The notes under the pieces are model-generated. The model was not told the DNA's origin. It did not search any database and saw only the letters and a list, made by a program, of their open reading frames with translations. This document shows, in pieces, positions 12,338 to 19,857 of a stretch of 64,000 nt of DNA. The DNA comes from Burkholderiales bacterium (lineage in GTDB: Bacteria; Pseudomonadota; Gammaproteobacteria; Burkholderiales; Burkholderiaceae_E). The stretch is from assembly GCA_026399835.1 (NCBI GenBank), contig JAPLQE010000058.1, positions 1 to 64,000 of the forward strand, given 5' to 3'. Both the position numbers and the translations under genes were made by a program. The number at the start of each line of letters is the position of its first letter. The first letter of the stretch is position 1.

Positions 12338-12868
12338 ATGCGCTCGCTCAAGTTCGTGGTGCCGGCGATCCTGTTCGCCATCCTCGCGGCGTTCCTGATG
12401 CGTGGCCTGTCCAAGGATCCGCGCGAGATCCCCTCGCCGCTGATCGGGCGGGCGGCACCGGCCTTCACGCTGCCGCAGCTCGCGCAGCCCGAGCAGATCT
12501 GGACGCCGCAGTCGATGGCCGGCAAGGTCTGGCTGCTGAACGTGTTCGCGTCCTGGTGCGTGCCCTGCCTCGTCGAGCATCCGCTGCTGCTGCAGATGTC
12601 CAAGCAGGGCACGCTGCCGATCGTCGGCTTCAACTACAAGGACGAGCCGCGCGCGGCTGGCGGCTGGCTCGCCAAGCATGGCGACCCGTACACCGTCGTC
12701 GTCGCCGACCGCAGCGGCAGCGTCGCGCTCGACTACGGCGTCTACGGCGTGCCCGAGACCTTCCTGGTGGATCGCGCCGGCGTCATCCGCTTCAAGCACG
12801 TCGGCCCGCTGACGCCCGAGGTGGTGAGCGGCAAGCTGATGCCGCTGGTGCGGGAGCTCACGAAGTGA
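12338..12868 (+). CDS. ccmG: Thiol:disulfide interchange protein CcmG/DsbE
   Basis: Membrane-anchored periplasmic thioredoxin, 176 residues, that keeps the apocytochrome CXXCH cysteines reduced. A signal anchor covers residues 4-22, and the redox site WCVPC uses C74 and C77. The family-specific acidic motif and cis-Pro loop are present (GVYGVPETFLVD). ATG 12338 is chosen because the anchor begins immediately after it. The stop overlaps the next GTG. Confidence 0.95.
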   Translation: MRSLKFVVPAILFAILAAFLMRGLSKDPREIPSPLIGRAAPAFTLPQLAQPEQIWTPQSMAGKVWLLNVFASWCVPCLVEHPLLLQMSKQGTLPIVGFNYKDEPRAAGGWLAKHGDPYTVVVADRSGSVALDYGVYGVPETFLVDRAGVIRFKHVGPLTPEVVSGKLMPLVRELTK

Positions 12869-13413
12869 CCGCCAGAACGGCACTCGAGGCGCGCGTGACG
12901 AAGCAGACGGCTGCAGCAGCGCGCGCGGCGCTCGGCGCGCTGCTCCTCGCGGCCGCGCTCGGCGCGAGCGCGCAGACACGGTCGGCGCCGTCCGGCGTGC
13001 CGCCCGATCAGGAGCGCGAGCTGCTGCAGAGCGAGCGTTTCCGCCACCTCGCGAGCGAGCTGCGCTGCCTCGTGTGCCAGAACCAGACGCTCGCCGACTC
13101 CAACGCGGACCTGGCGATCGACCTGCGCAACGAGGTGCTGCGCCAGATGGCCTCCGGCAAGGACGACGGGCAGATCAAGTCGCACCTGGTCGATCGCTAT
13201 GGCGAGTTCGTGCTGTACCGCCCGGTGCTCTCGGCGCGCAACCTCGCGCTCTGGGCCGGGCCGGCGGTGCTGCTGGCGATCGGAGCGGCGGTCATCTTCC
13301 GCGTCAGCCGGCGCCCGCGTGCGGCGGCGGCCCCGCCGCCCGCCGCGGACGACGACGCCCGGCTGGCCCGCGTCGAGCGCCTGCTGGACGCGGACGACCC
13401 CGCCCCGCGCTGA
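12865..13413 (+). CDS. ccmH: Cytochrome c maturation protein CcmH (short form)
   Basis: Periplasmic membrane-anchored thiol reductant of the heme ligation complex. After a signal sequence (about residues 18-36) it carries the LRCLVCQNQ motif with C68 and C71, then the conserved helical domain (SNADLAIDLR, DRYGEFVLYRP) and a C-terminal membrane segment. It is only 182 residues long, without the TPR half found in E. coli CcmH. That half is supplied by the separate ccmI at the front of this operon. GTG 12865 overlaps the ccmG stop, and an internal GTG at 12895 is a less likely start. Confidence 0.93.
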   Translation: MTARTALEARVTKQTAAAARAALGALLLAAALGASAQTRSAPSGVPPDQERELLQSERFRHLASELRCLVCQNQTLADSNADLAIDLRNEVLRQMASGKDDGQIKSHLVDRYGEFVLYRPVLSARNLALWAGPAVLLAIGAAVIFRVSRRPRAAAAPPPAADDDARLARVERLLDADDPAPR

Positions 13414-14382
13414 TCAGGCCCCGGTGGCGATCCGGTGCAGCCCGCGTGCCGCGCAATCGGCATCGGCCCGCACGAAGGCCCGAGGCAGCCGCTCGCGACG
13501 TTCGGCCGGCAGCACGGCGAGCACCGGCGGCAGCGCCCGCTCGTAGAGCCCGGCGAGGCGCGCATCGGCCACCAGCACCAGCGGCAGCATGCGCTCGGGG
13601 TCGGGCGCGCCGTAAGGACCGGCCAGCGCCTGCCTGAGTTCGGTGCCGAGCAGCCATCCGGACAGCCGCGAGCGCTCGCTCGCGCCCGAGGCGCCCTGCC
13701 CCACGATCCGCGCACGGAAGGTGAAGAGCGCGTGCAGCCAGCCCGCGTCCGCGCCGGGCTCGAGCGCCTGCGCGACACCGGTGTCGAAGCCGGCCTCGTC
13801 GAGCGGCGCGGCCTCGCCGAAGGCCTTCGCCAGGCTGCCGTGCGAGCCGAGCAGGTCGTAGAGCTCGCCGGTGAACCAGGTGCCGAACGCGTCGATCACG
13901 CCGTCGCGCAGCCGCAGCCACTTCGCATGCGTGCCGGGCATGCACAGCAGCCCGTCGGCGAGCCCGGTGCCCAGGGCCTGCGTCTCCTCGCCGCGCAGCA
14001 CGTCGGGCTCGCGGGTGCGCAGGCCGCCGACGATCGACAGCGGACGCCCGAGCGAAGTCGGCACCTCGACCAGCCGGTCGCGGATCGCATCGACCCCGGC
14101 GGGCAGGTCGACATAGGGCGCCTCGACCCAGGCGCCGCGGGCGCCGACCATCCCGCAGGCCAGCAGCGGCGCACCGGGGCGCGCCGCAGCCCAATCGCCG
14201 ACCGTCTCGGCGAGCACCGCGTCGAAGCGTGCGGCGGGCAGCCCGATCGCACCGTGGTCACCGGCCCGACGGTCGCGGATCGTGCCGTCGCGGTCGATCA
14301 GCCAGGCGCGCAGACGCGACGAGCCCCAGTCGATCGCGATCGTGCCGTCGGCCCCGCGGCCCGGTGCTGCCTGCGTCTGCAT
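13414..14382 (-). CDS. dgoK: 2-dehydro-3-deoxygalactonokinase
   Basis: Phosphorylates 2-keto-3-deoxygalactonate (De Ley-Doudoroff galactose catabolism). The 322-residue protein begins with an ASKHA-type phosphate loop (IAIDWGSSRLRAW), then shows LLACGMVGAR and the conserved MPGTHAKW and FGTWFTGELYDLL blocks of DgoK. The start at 14382 is the first ATG before the conserved domain. A longer upstream frame is low-complexity. It is convergent with ccmH, with the stops directly adjacent. No dgoA aldolase or dgoD dehydratase lies in the window, though a KDG kinase does (31787). Confidence 0.87.
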   Translation of the reverse strand: MQTQAAPGRGADGTIAIDWGSSRLRAWLIDRDGTIRDRRAGDHGAIGLPAARFDAVLAETVGDWAAARPGAPLLACGMVGARGAWVEAPYVDLPAGVDAIRDRLVEVPTSLGRPLSIVGGLRTREPDVLRGEETQALGTGLADGLLCMPGTHAKWLRLRDGVIDAFGTWFTGELYDLLGSHGSLAKAFGEAAPLDEAGFDTGVAQALEPGADAGWLHALFTFRARIVGQGASGASERSRLSGWLLGTELRQALAGPYGAPDPERMLPLVLVADARLAGLYERALPPVLAVLPAERRERLPRAFVRADADCAARGLHRIATGA

Positions 14383-14533
14383 CGCCCTGTCTCCTGCATC
14401 GACATCCCGGCCCGATGGTAGCGCGCGCCACGCCCCCGGCCCGCGCGCGCGGGCTCCGCCGGCGGACCTCGGCACGCCGCGTTGACAGCCCCCGTGCCCC
14501 GGTGTCGAATCGCCCCATGCCGGAACCGACGCG

Positions 14534-15382
14534 TTGAGCTGGGAGGTCACGCTCGCCGTGCTGTTCGCGGCCGCGGTGCACGCCGGCTGGAACGCCCTCG
14601 TCAAGCACGGTCGCGATCCGCTGCTCGAGACCACGCTGATCCACGGCTGGGTCGCGCTGCCGGCCTGGGTCGCGGTGACGCTCGTGCCCTGGCCGGGCCC
14701 CACGGCGATGCTCTGCCTGGCCGCATCGACCGCGGTCCACTGCGTGTACTACCACGCGCTCGCCGGCGCCTACCGCAGCGGCGACCTGAGCTTCGCCTAT
14801 CCGGTGATGCGCGGCAGCGCGCCGATGTTCACCGCGCTGCTCGGCGTGGTGGTGCTCGGCGAGCGGCCCGCGCCGCTCGCCTGGGCGGGCATCGCGACGG
14901 TGTGCGCGGGCGTGCTCGCGATCGGCCTGGCCCGGGCGCGCGGCATCGATCCCGCGGCGCGACGCCGCTCGCTCGGGTGGGCGCTGCTCACCGCCGCGAC
15001 CATCGTCGCCTACACGCTGATCGACTCGAGCGGCGCACGCAGCGCACCCACGCCGTGGTCCTACGTCGCGTGGCTCGCCGCGGTGCAGGGTCCGGTGATG
15101 GCGATCGTCGTCGCGCTTCGGCGAGGCCGCGCGCTCGTCGACTACGGCCGCGAGCGGGGCGCGACGCCGCTGCTCGCGGGCATCGCTTCGATGCTCGCGT
15201 ACGGCATCGCGCTGTGGGCGATGACCCGTGCACCGGTCGCGCTCGTGGCCGCGCTGCGCGAGACCTCGGTGCTCTTCGCACTGCTCATCGCGCGCGGCCT
15301 GCTGGGGGAGCGCATCGGTGCGATGCGCTGGGCGGGGGCGGCATCGATCGTGGCGGGCGTGATCGCGCTGCGTCTGGCGTGA
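14534..15382 (+). CDS. EamA/DMT-family transporter
   Basis: Ten-helix membrane carrier of 282 residues made of two EamA repeats (about residues 5-135 and 150-280). Each repeat ends in the typical pattern of a conserved Glu in a helix (VLGERPAPLAWAG; LLGERIGAMRWAG). It uses a TTG start at 14534, preceded by a weak ribosome site. The substrate is unknown; family members export amino acids or metabolites. It is followed by the hupB terminator region on the other strand. Confidence 0.85.
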   Translation: MSWEVTLAVLFAAAVHAGWNALVKHGRDPLLETTLIHGWVALPAWVAVTLVPWPGPTAMLCLAASTAVHCVYYHALAGAYRSGDLSFAYPVMRGSAPMFTALLGVVVLGERPAPLAWAGIATVCAGVLAIGLARARGIDPAARRRSLGWALLTAATIVAYTLIDSSGARSAPTPWSYVAWLAAVQGPVMAIVVALRRGRALVDYGRERGATPLLAGIASMLAYGIALWAMTRAPVALVAALRETSVLFALLIARGLLGERIGAMRWAGAASIVAGVIALRLA

Positions 15383-15419
15383 GGCGCGGCGCGTCGCCTG
15401 CGCGGCTGCGGCGCCCGAA

Positions 15420-15444
15420 ACGAAAACGCCCCCGGCGGGGGCGT
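15420..15444 (-). terminator. Intrinsic terminator of hupB
   Basis: A 7-bp perfect GC stem (CGCCCCC / GGGGGCG at 15427-15433 and 15437-15443) with a 3-base loop. On the minus strand it is followed by TTTTCGTTT. It lies about 50 bases downstream of the hupB stop. Confidence 0.75.
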
Positions 15445-15490
15445 CTGCTGCACTCGCACGGCACGCACTAGGCGGCCGGCGGGATCGGCC

Positions 15491-15778
15491 TTACTTGGCC
15501 TTCTTCTTGTTCACGGCGGCCTTGAAGGCGGCACCGGCGGAGAACTTCGGAACGGTCGCGGCGGCGATCTTGATCTTCTCGCCGGTGCGCGGGTTCTTGC
15601 CCGTGCGCGCGGCACGCTTGCTCGAGAAGAAGGTGCCGAAGCCGACGAGGGTCACGCGGTCGCCCTTGGTCACGGCCTTCTCGACGGCGGCGACGATGGC
15701 GTTCAGCGCACGCTCGGCCGCGGCCTTGCTGATGTCCGCCTCTGCGGACACGGTCTCGATCAGTTCACTCTTGTTCAT
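15491..15778 (-). CDS. hupB: DNA-binding protein HU
   Basis: Small nucleoid protein, 95 residues, that bends DNA as a dimer. It begins [10 protein letters not shown], has the dimerising helices and the beta-arm signature [12 protein letters not shown] with the intercalating proline, and ends in a Lys-rich tail (VNKKKAK). A strong GGAGGT ribosome site lies 7 bases before the ATG. It is monocistronic, with its own terminator. IHF is excluded by the arm sequence and the N-terminus. Confidence 0.95.
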   Translation of the reverse strand: MNKSELIETVSAEADISKAAAERALNAIVAAVEKAVTKGDRVTLVGFGTFFSSKRAARTGKNPRTGEKIKIAAATVPKFSAGAAFKAAVNKKKAK

Positions 15779-16017
15779 TGGCGACCTCCGTCGATCTCTC
15801 GGAAATGGGTGTCTTGTGCTGGTGTCGGTATGTCGGGCTGTGACGAAGGCCGCAGCCTCTCCATGCCAGCCCGATCAAGGCCGCGATTCTACAGACAAGG
15901 GCGCCGCGCGGCCTATCGGCGCGAGAATTTTCCCACAGCGACGCCCTTGACATGCGGGTTTCCGGGGGGTTTGCCCCGAAGGGCACAATGATGGCCCACC
16001 GTGCACCACCGCCCGCA
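15779..16017. promoter_or_regulatory. Divergent promoter region hupB / PLP enzyme
   Basis: About 240 bases without a gene, reading outward to hupB (minus) and the PLP enzyme (plus). A perfect TTGACA lies at 15947-15952 on the plus strand, but no convincing -10 sits 17 bases on. On the minus strand TAGAAT (near 15890) could be a hupB -10. Promoter assignment is tentative. Confidence 0.4.
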
Positions 16018-17208
16018 ATGACACTTACCCCGCCCCTGCATCCCGACTCGCTGCTCCTCCATGCCGACGATGCGCTGCACGAGGGCAGCTCGGTCACGCC
16101 GATGATCCCGTGGTCGGCGACGTTCAGCGCCGAGGACGCGCAGGCCTTCGCACGGATGGCCTCGGAGCCGATGCACGAGCGCTACTACACGCGCTACGGC
16201 AACCCGCTGCACCGCCGCATCGCGCGCATCGTCGCCGACCTCGAAGGGGCCGAGACCGGTCTCGTTGCTGCGAGCGGCATGGGCGCGATCTCGACGGTGG
16301 CGCTCGGGCTGCTCAAGCAGGGCGACCGCGTCGTCGCGCAGCGCAACCACTACATGGGCACGACGAAGCTGCTCTCCGAACTGCTCGCGCGCTTCGGCGT
16401 GTCGGCCGAGTTCGTCGACCAGACCGACACCGACGCCTTCGCGCGCGCCCTCGCACGGCCGGCGGCGATGGTCATGCTCGAGTCGCCGACGAATCCGGAC
16501 TGCAGCCTGACCGACCTCGCCGCCGTCGCGGCGCTCGCGCATGCGGCAGGCGCGACGGTGGTCGTCGACAACACCTTCGCCACGCCGCTGAACCAGCGCC
16601 CGCTGGCCCTCGGCGCCGACCTGGTCGTGCACAGCGCCACGAAGTATCTCGGCGGTCACCACGACCTCACCGCGGGCGTCGTCGTCGGCGACGCCGCGAC
16701 GATCGAGCGGCTCTGGTCGACGCAGATCGTGCTCGGTGCGACGCTCTCCCCGATGGACGCCTGGCTGCTGCTGCGGGGCATGCGCACCCTGTCGGTCCGC
16801 GTGCGCCGCATCAACGAGAGCGCGCTCACGGTCGCGCAGGCGCTCGCCGCACATCCCGCGATCGCATCGGTCTCCTACCCGGGGCTCGCCTCCCACCCGC
16901 AGCATGGGCTCGCCCGGCGTCAGATGAGCGGCTTCGGTGGCGTCATGGGCCTGCGCCTTCGCGCCGGCTACGACGAGACCGCCCGCTTCGTGGCGGGCCT
17001 GCGCCTGCCGCAGCACGCGGTGAGCCTGGGCGGCGTCGAGTCGCTGATCGTCCATGCGGCGGCGATGTGGGCCGGCACGCTCGACGACGCCGGCATGCGG
17101 CTCGCGGGCATCGAGCCCGAGCTCGTCCGGCTCTCGGTCGGGCTGGAGCACCCGGACGACCTGATCGCCGACCTGACCCGAGGCCTCGACACGCTGCTCC
17201 CGGCCTGA
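16018..17208 (+). CDS. Cystathionine gamma-synthase/beta-lyase family PLP enzyme
   Basis: Fold-type I PLP enzyme of transsulfuration, 396 residues. The PLP lysine is K209 in HSATKYLGGH, D184 (VVVDNTFATP) contacts the pyridine nitrogen, and Y59/R60 in YTRYGNP contribute to the phosphate site of the partner subunit. These features place it in the Cys/Met metabolism family. Whether it is a gamma-synthase, beta-lyase or gamma-lyase cannot be decided from motifs. Start ATG 16018 is chosen, and an in-frame ATG at 15988 would add ten residues. It appears to be monocistronic. Confidence 0.87.
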   Translation: MTLTPPLHPDSLLLHADDALHEGSSVTPMIPWSATFSAEDAQAFARMASEPMHERYYTRYGNPLHRRIARIVADLEGAETGLVAASGMGAISTVALGLLKQGDRVVAQRNHYMGTTKLLSELLARFGVSAEFVDQTDTDAFARALARPAAMVMLESPTNPDCSLTDLAAVAALAHAAGATVVVDNTFATPLNQRPLALGADLVVHSATKYLGGHHDLTAGVVVGDAATIERLWSTQIVLGATLSPMDAWLLLRGMRTLSVRVRRINESALTVAQALAAHPAIASVSYPGLASHPQHGLARRQMSGFGGVMGLRLRAGYDETARFVAGLRLPQHAVSLGGVESLIVHAAAMWAGTLDDAGMRLAGIEPELVRLSVGLEHPDDLIADLTRGLDTLLPA

Positions 17209-17503
17209 ACGGGGTGCGACACGCCGTGCCCGGACGCATCGCGGGCGCCGGCGGCCATGCCGATCCGCCCGTCGGCCACCCACGGGAGACCGATGGACGT
17301 TCCGGGCTCCGACGCCCTCCCGGAGACTGTGCAGAACCACGGCGTCGGATGTGAAAAGGGGTCGCAAAGATGCCTCGGCGCCCCGGACAGCCGGTCGACC
17401 GTGTTGCGGACCCGCCCACCGTGACCCAGCTCGGTGCGCAGGCGCGGATGAGCCACACCCCTTTAAGGTTAGACTCCGACGCATTCCGGCCCCGGAGCCC
17501 CTC
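17209..17503. other. Intergenic spacer, no gene recognised
   Basis: About 295 bases of GC-rich sequence with no convincing reading frame. The 3' part has lower GC (CCTTTAAGGTTAGACTC at 17459-17475), where a promoter for the subtilase gene would be expected. No known riboswitch was identified. Confidence 0.5.
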
Positions 17504-19243
17504 TTGCCTCGTTCGCGCGTCGCGATTCCGCTCGTTTCCCGCCCGCCTGGCCCGTTCGCGTTCCTGCGCACCGCGATGCTGCTCGGCGCGCTGGCGATGG
17601 CCGGATGCGGTGGCGGTGGCGGTGGCGGCGGCACGCCCCCGGCGAGCGGCGGCGGGGGCGGCGGGGGCGGCGACACCTCCGGGACGATCGAGCCGAAGAC
17701 CGTGTCGGCCGGACCGGGCTGCGACCTCGTCTACACGATCACCCAGTCGGCGGTGCTGACCGGCGAGGACCCGCTGCTCGGGCGGCAGTGGCACCTGCGG
17801 AACACCGGGCAGAGCGGCGGCATCGCCGGCGAAGACCTGCGTGCGCTCGACGCATGGGGCGTGACCCGGGGCGCCGGCGTGCGTGTGGCCGTCATCGACG
17901 ACGCGATCGAAGTGGTGCACGCCGACCTGCTGCCCAACCTCGTCGAGGGCGCGAGCCGCAGCTACCGGGCGGGCAATCGCGGCAACGCCTGGCCGCTGCC
18001 CTGCTACGGCGGCACGGACCCGGTCACCCTCGAGCTCCTCGAAGTGCACGGCACCGCGGTCGCGGGCGTGGTGCTCGGGCGCGACGGCAACGCGATCGGC
18101 GGCGCGGGCGTCGCGCCGCGTGCCTCGCTGGTGGCCTTCGATGCGCTGGTCACCAAGCAGGACGCCGACATCGCCGACGCGCTGCTGCGCGACTCGGCCT
18201 TGAACGCGATCTACCAGAACAGCTGGGGCGCGCCCGACAGCGACGGCGCCCTGCACACCGCACCGCCCGCCTTCGCCGCCGCGATCCGCAGCGGCATCGA
18301 CACCGGCCGAGGCGGGCTGGGCGCGGTCTATGTCTTCCCGGGCGGCAACGGCGGCTGCTTCGCGCTCGACGGCTCGGGCAGCTGCATCAGCGACAACGCG
18401 AACTTCGACGGCTTCGTGAACCGCCTCGGCCCGATCGCCGTCTGCGCGGTCGACCAGGCCGGTCGCAAGCCGTGGTACGGCGAACCGGGCGCGAACCTGC
18501 TGGTCTGCGCGCCGTCCTCGGGTGACGGCAAGAACATCGTCACGACCACGATCCGCGGCGCCTGGCGCGAAGACTTCAGCGGCACCTCGGCAAGCACGCC
18601 GCAGGTCTCCGGCGTGGTCGCCCTGATGCTGGCGGCCAACCCGGCGCTCAGCTGGCGCGACGTCCGGCTGATCCTCGCGAAGACCGCCCGGCGCAACGAC
18701 CCGGCCAGCGGCAGCTGGGAGCGGACCGGCACGGGCCCCTACTTCAGCCACCAGTACGGGTTCGGCGTGACCGACGCCAAGGCTGCGGTCGATCAGGCCG
18801 CCGGCTGGCGCTCGGTCGGCGGCAGTGCCCAGATGAAGACCTGCACGCTCCCCGAGCGCACGCAGCCGCTGCCCGTCCCGGACGCCGCCCGCGATCCCGC
18901 CGCCCCCGTCGTCCCGGTGACCGACAGCGTGGTCGTGCCGGCGGACTGCGGCATCACGCATATCGAGTTCGTCGAGGTCCGCGTGACCGCGACCCACACC
19001 TACTCGGGCGACCTGCGGATCCGGCTGATCAGCCCCCAGGGGTCGGTGAGCCGCCTGGCCGAATCGCGGATCTGCCGTGGCGACGGCAGCGATCCGTGCG
19101 GGAAGTTCAACGGCTGGACATTCGGGTCGATGCGCCACCTCGACGAGGCCGCCGCCGGCACCTGGACGCTCGAGCTGGCCGACATGGTCGAGTTCGACGA
19201 GGGGCGCCTCGAGAAATGGAGCCTGACACTCTATGGCCGCTGA
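17504..19243 (+). CDS. Subtilisin-like lipoprotein protease with P domain, no propeptide
   Basis: Peptidase S8 of 579 residues. TTG 17504 is preferred because GGAG lies 6 bases upstream and it supplies the basic n-region of a lipoprotein signal with lipobox LAMAGC (C35). ATG 17576 is the alternative. Two Gly8 runs form a linker, then the catalytic domain starts directly at QWHLRNTGQ. The triad is D132 (AVIDD), H182 (VHGTAVAG) and S362 (FSGTSASTP), with oxyanion N282 (PGGNGG). A proprotein-convertase P domain fills about residues 465-579. No inhibitor/propeptide domain precedes the catalytic domain, which is abnormal for a secreted subtilase. The next gene overlaps by 11 bases. Confidence 0.9.
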   Translation: MPRSRVAIPLVSRPPGPFAFLRTAMLLGALAMAGCGGGGGGGGTPPASGGGGGGGGDTSGTIEPKTVSAGPGCDLVYTITQSAVLTGEDPLLGRQWHLRNTGQSGGIAGEDLRALDAWGVTRGAGVRVAVIDDAIEVVHADLLPNLVEGASRSYRAGNRGNAWPLPCYGGTDPVTLELLEVHGTAVAGVVLGRDGNAIGGAGVAPRASLVAFDALVTKQDADIADALLRDSALNAIYQNSWGAPDSDGALHTAPPAFAAAIRSGIDTGRGGLGAVYVFPGGNGGCFALDGSGSCISDNANFDGFVNRLGPIAVCAVDQAGRKPWYGEPGANLLVCAPSSGDGKNIVTTTIRGAWREDFSGTSASTPQVSGVVALMLAANPALSWRDVRLILAKTARRNDPASGSWERTGTGPYFSHQYGFGVTDAKAAVDQAAGWRSVGGSAQMKTCTLPERTQPLPVPDAARDPAAPVVPVTDSVVVPADCGITHIEFVEVRVTATHTYSGDLRIRLISPQGSVSRLAESRICRGDGSDPCGKFNGWTFGSMRHLDEAAAGTWTLELADMVEFDEGRLEKWSLTLYGR

Positions 19244-19808
19244 AGACATCGCCCGCCGCGCCGCCCGGACGACGGCCGCGCTCGTCGCGGCCGCCGTGCT
19301 CGCCTGCGCCTCGGGCGGCGCGCTCGCGGCCGCCCCCGAGCAGGCGCAGCTCGAGACCCTCTCCAAGCCCGTCCGCGCCAAGGCCAAGGCCGCGCCGCCG
19401 ACCCTCGCCTGGCACGACGGCGCCGCCAAGCGCGGCCTGACGATCGACACCTCGCTCGAGGCCGACTTCTCCCCGGGCGCCGGCGACGGTCGCGTGCTCA
19501 GGCGGGCCGGCACCGCCCCGAAGTCGGCCGCCGCGCAGGTCTCCCCGGTGCTGCGCGACGAGACGGGCCAGCCGCGCGCGCTGCCCGGCGGCGTGATCGT
19601 CGTGCTGGCGGCGCCCGCCGACGAGGCCGCCGGCCGCGCCCTCCTCGTGGGCAATGGCGCGACGCCGGTGCGCCGGCTCTCCGACACGCTGTGGATCGTC
19701 GAAGGGCCGGTCGGGCTGGGCTCGCTCGAGCTGGCCAACCGGCTCCAGGCCACGGGGCGCTTCGCCTCCGCCCAGCCCAACTGGTGGGTCGAGCGAACGC
19801 TCAAGTGA
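19233..19808 (+). CDS. Exported protein resembling a detached subtilase propeptide
   Basis: 191 residues. A signal sequence (basic residues 8-12, hydrophobic 13-33, ALAAAP cleavage site) is followed by a variable region and then a compact domain at about 118-187. That domain opens with PGGVIVVLAAPAD and ends with FASAQPNWW. The pattern (beta strand, helix, beta strand, helix, ending in an A-x-PN-aromatic motif) is that of the prodomain preceding the catalytic domain in fervidolysin-type subtilases. Its ATG lies inside the protease gene, so the two are translationally coupled. Inferred role: folding chaperone and inhibitor supplied in trans, like ORF2 for the Aeromonas ASP protease. Homology was judged by eye. 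Confidence 0.6.
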   Translation: MAAEDIARRAARTTAALVAAAVLACASGGALAAAPEQAQLETLSKPVRAKAKAAPPTLAWHDGAAKRGLTIDTSLEADFSPGAGDGRVLRRAGTAPKSAAAQVSPVLRDETGQPRALPGGVIVVLAAPADEAAGRALLVGNGATPVRRLSDTLWIVEGPVGLGSLELANRLQATGRFASAQPNWWVERTLK

Positions 19809-19857
19809 GCGCGGCGCATACAATCGTCGGCCAGCCGCACACCCGGGTCCGACCTCC

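Noticed and set aside
15947-15952. Perfect TTGACA as -35 of the PLP enzyme gene
   Set aside because: No acceptable -10 hexamer at 16-18 bases. The nearest A/T-rich hexamer is about 30 bases away.
17209-17460. SAH-riboswitch-like segment (CCGAGGC..TTTGCGACC) on the minus strand
   Set aside because: It matches only the first few conserved bases, the remaining helices were not found, and no SAM/SAH gene lies downstream on that strand.
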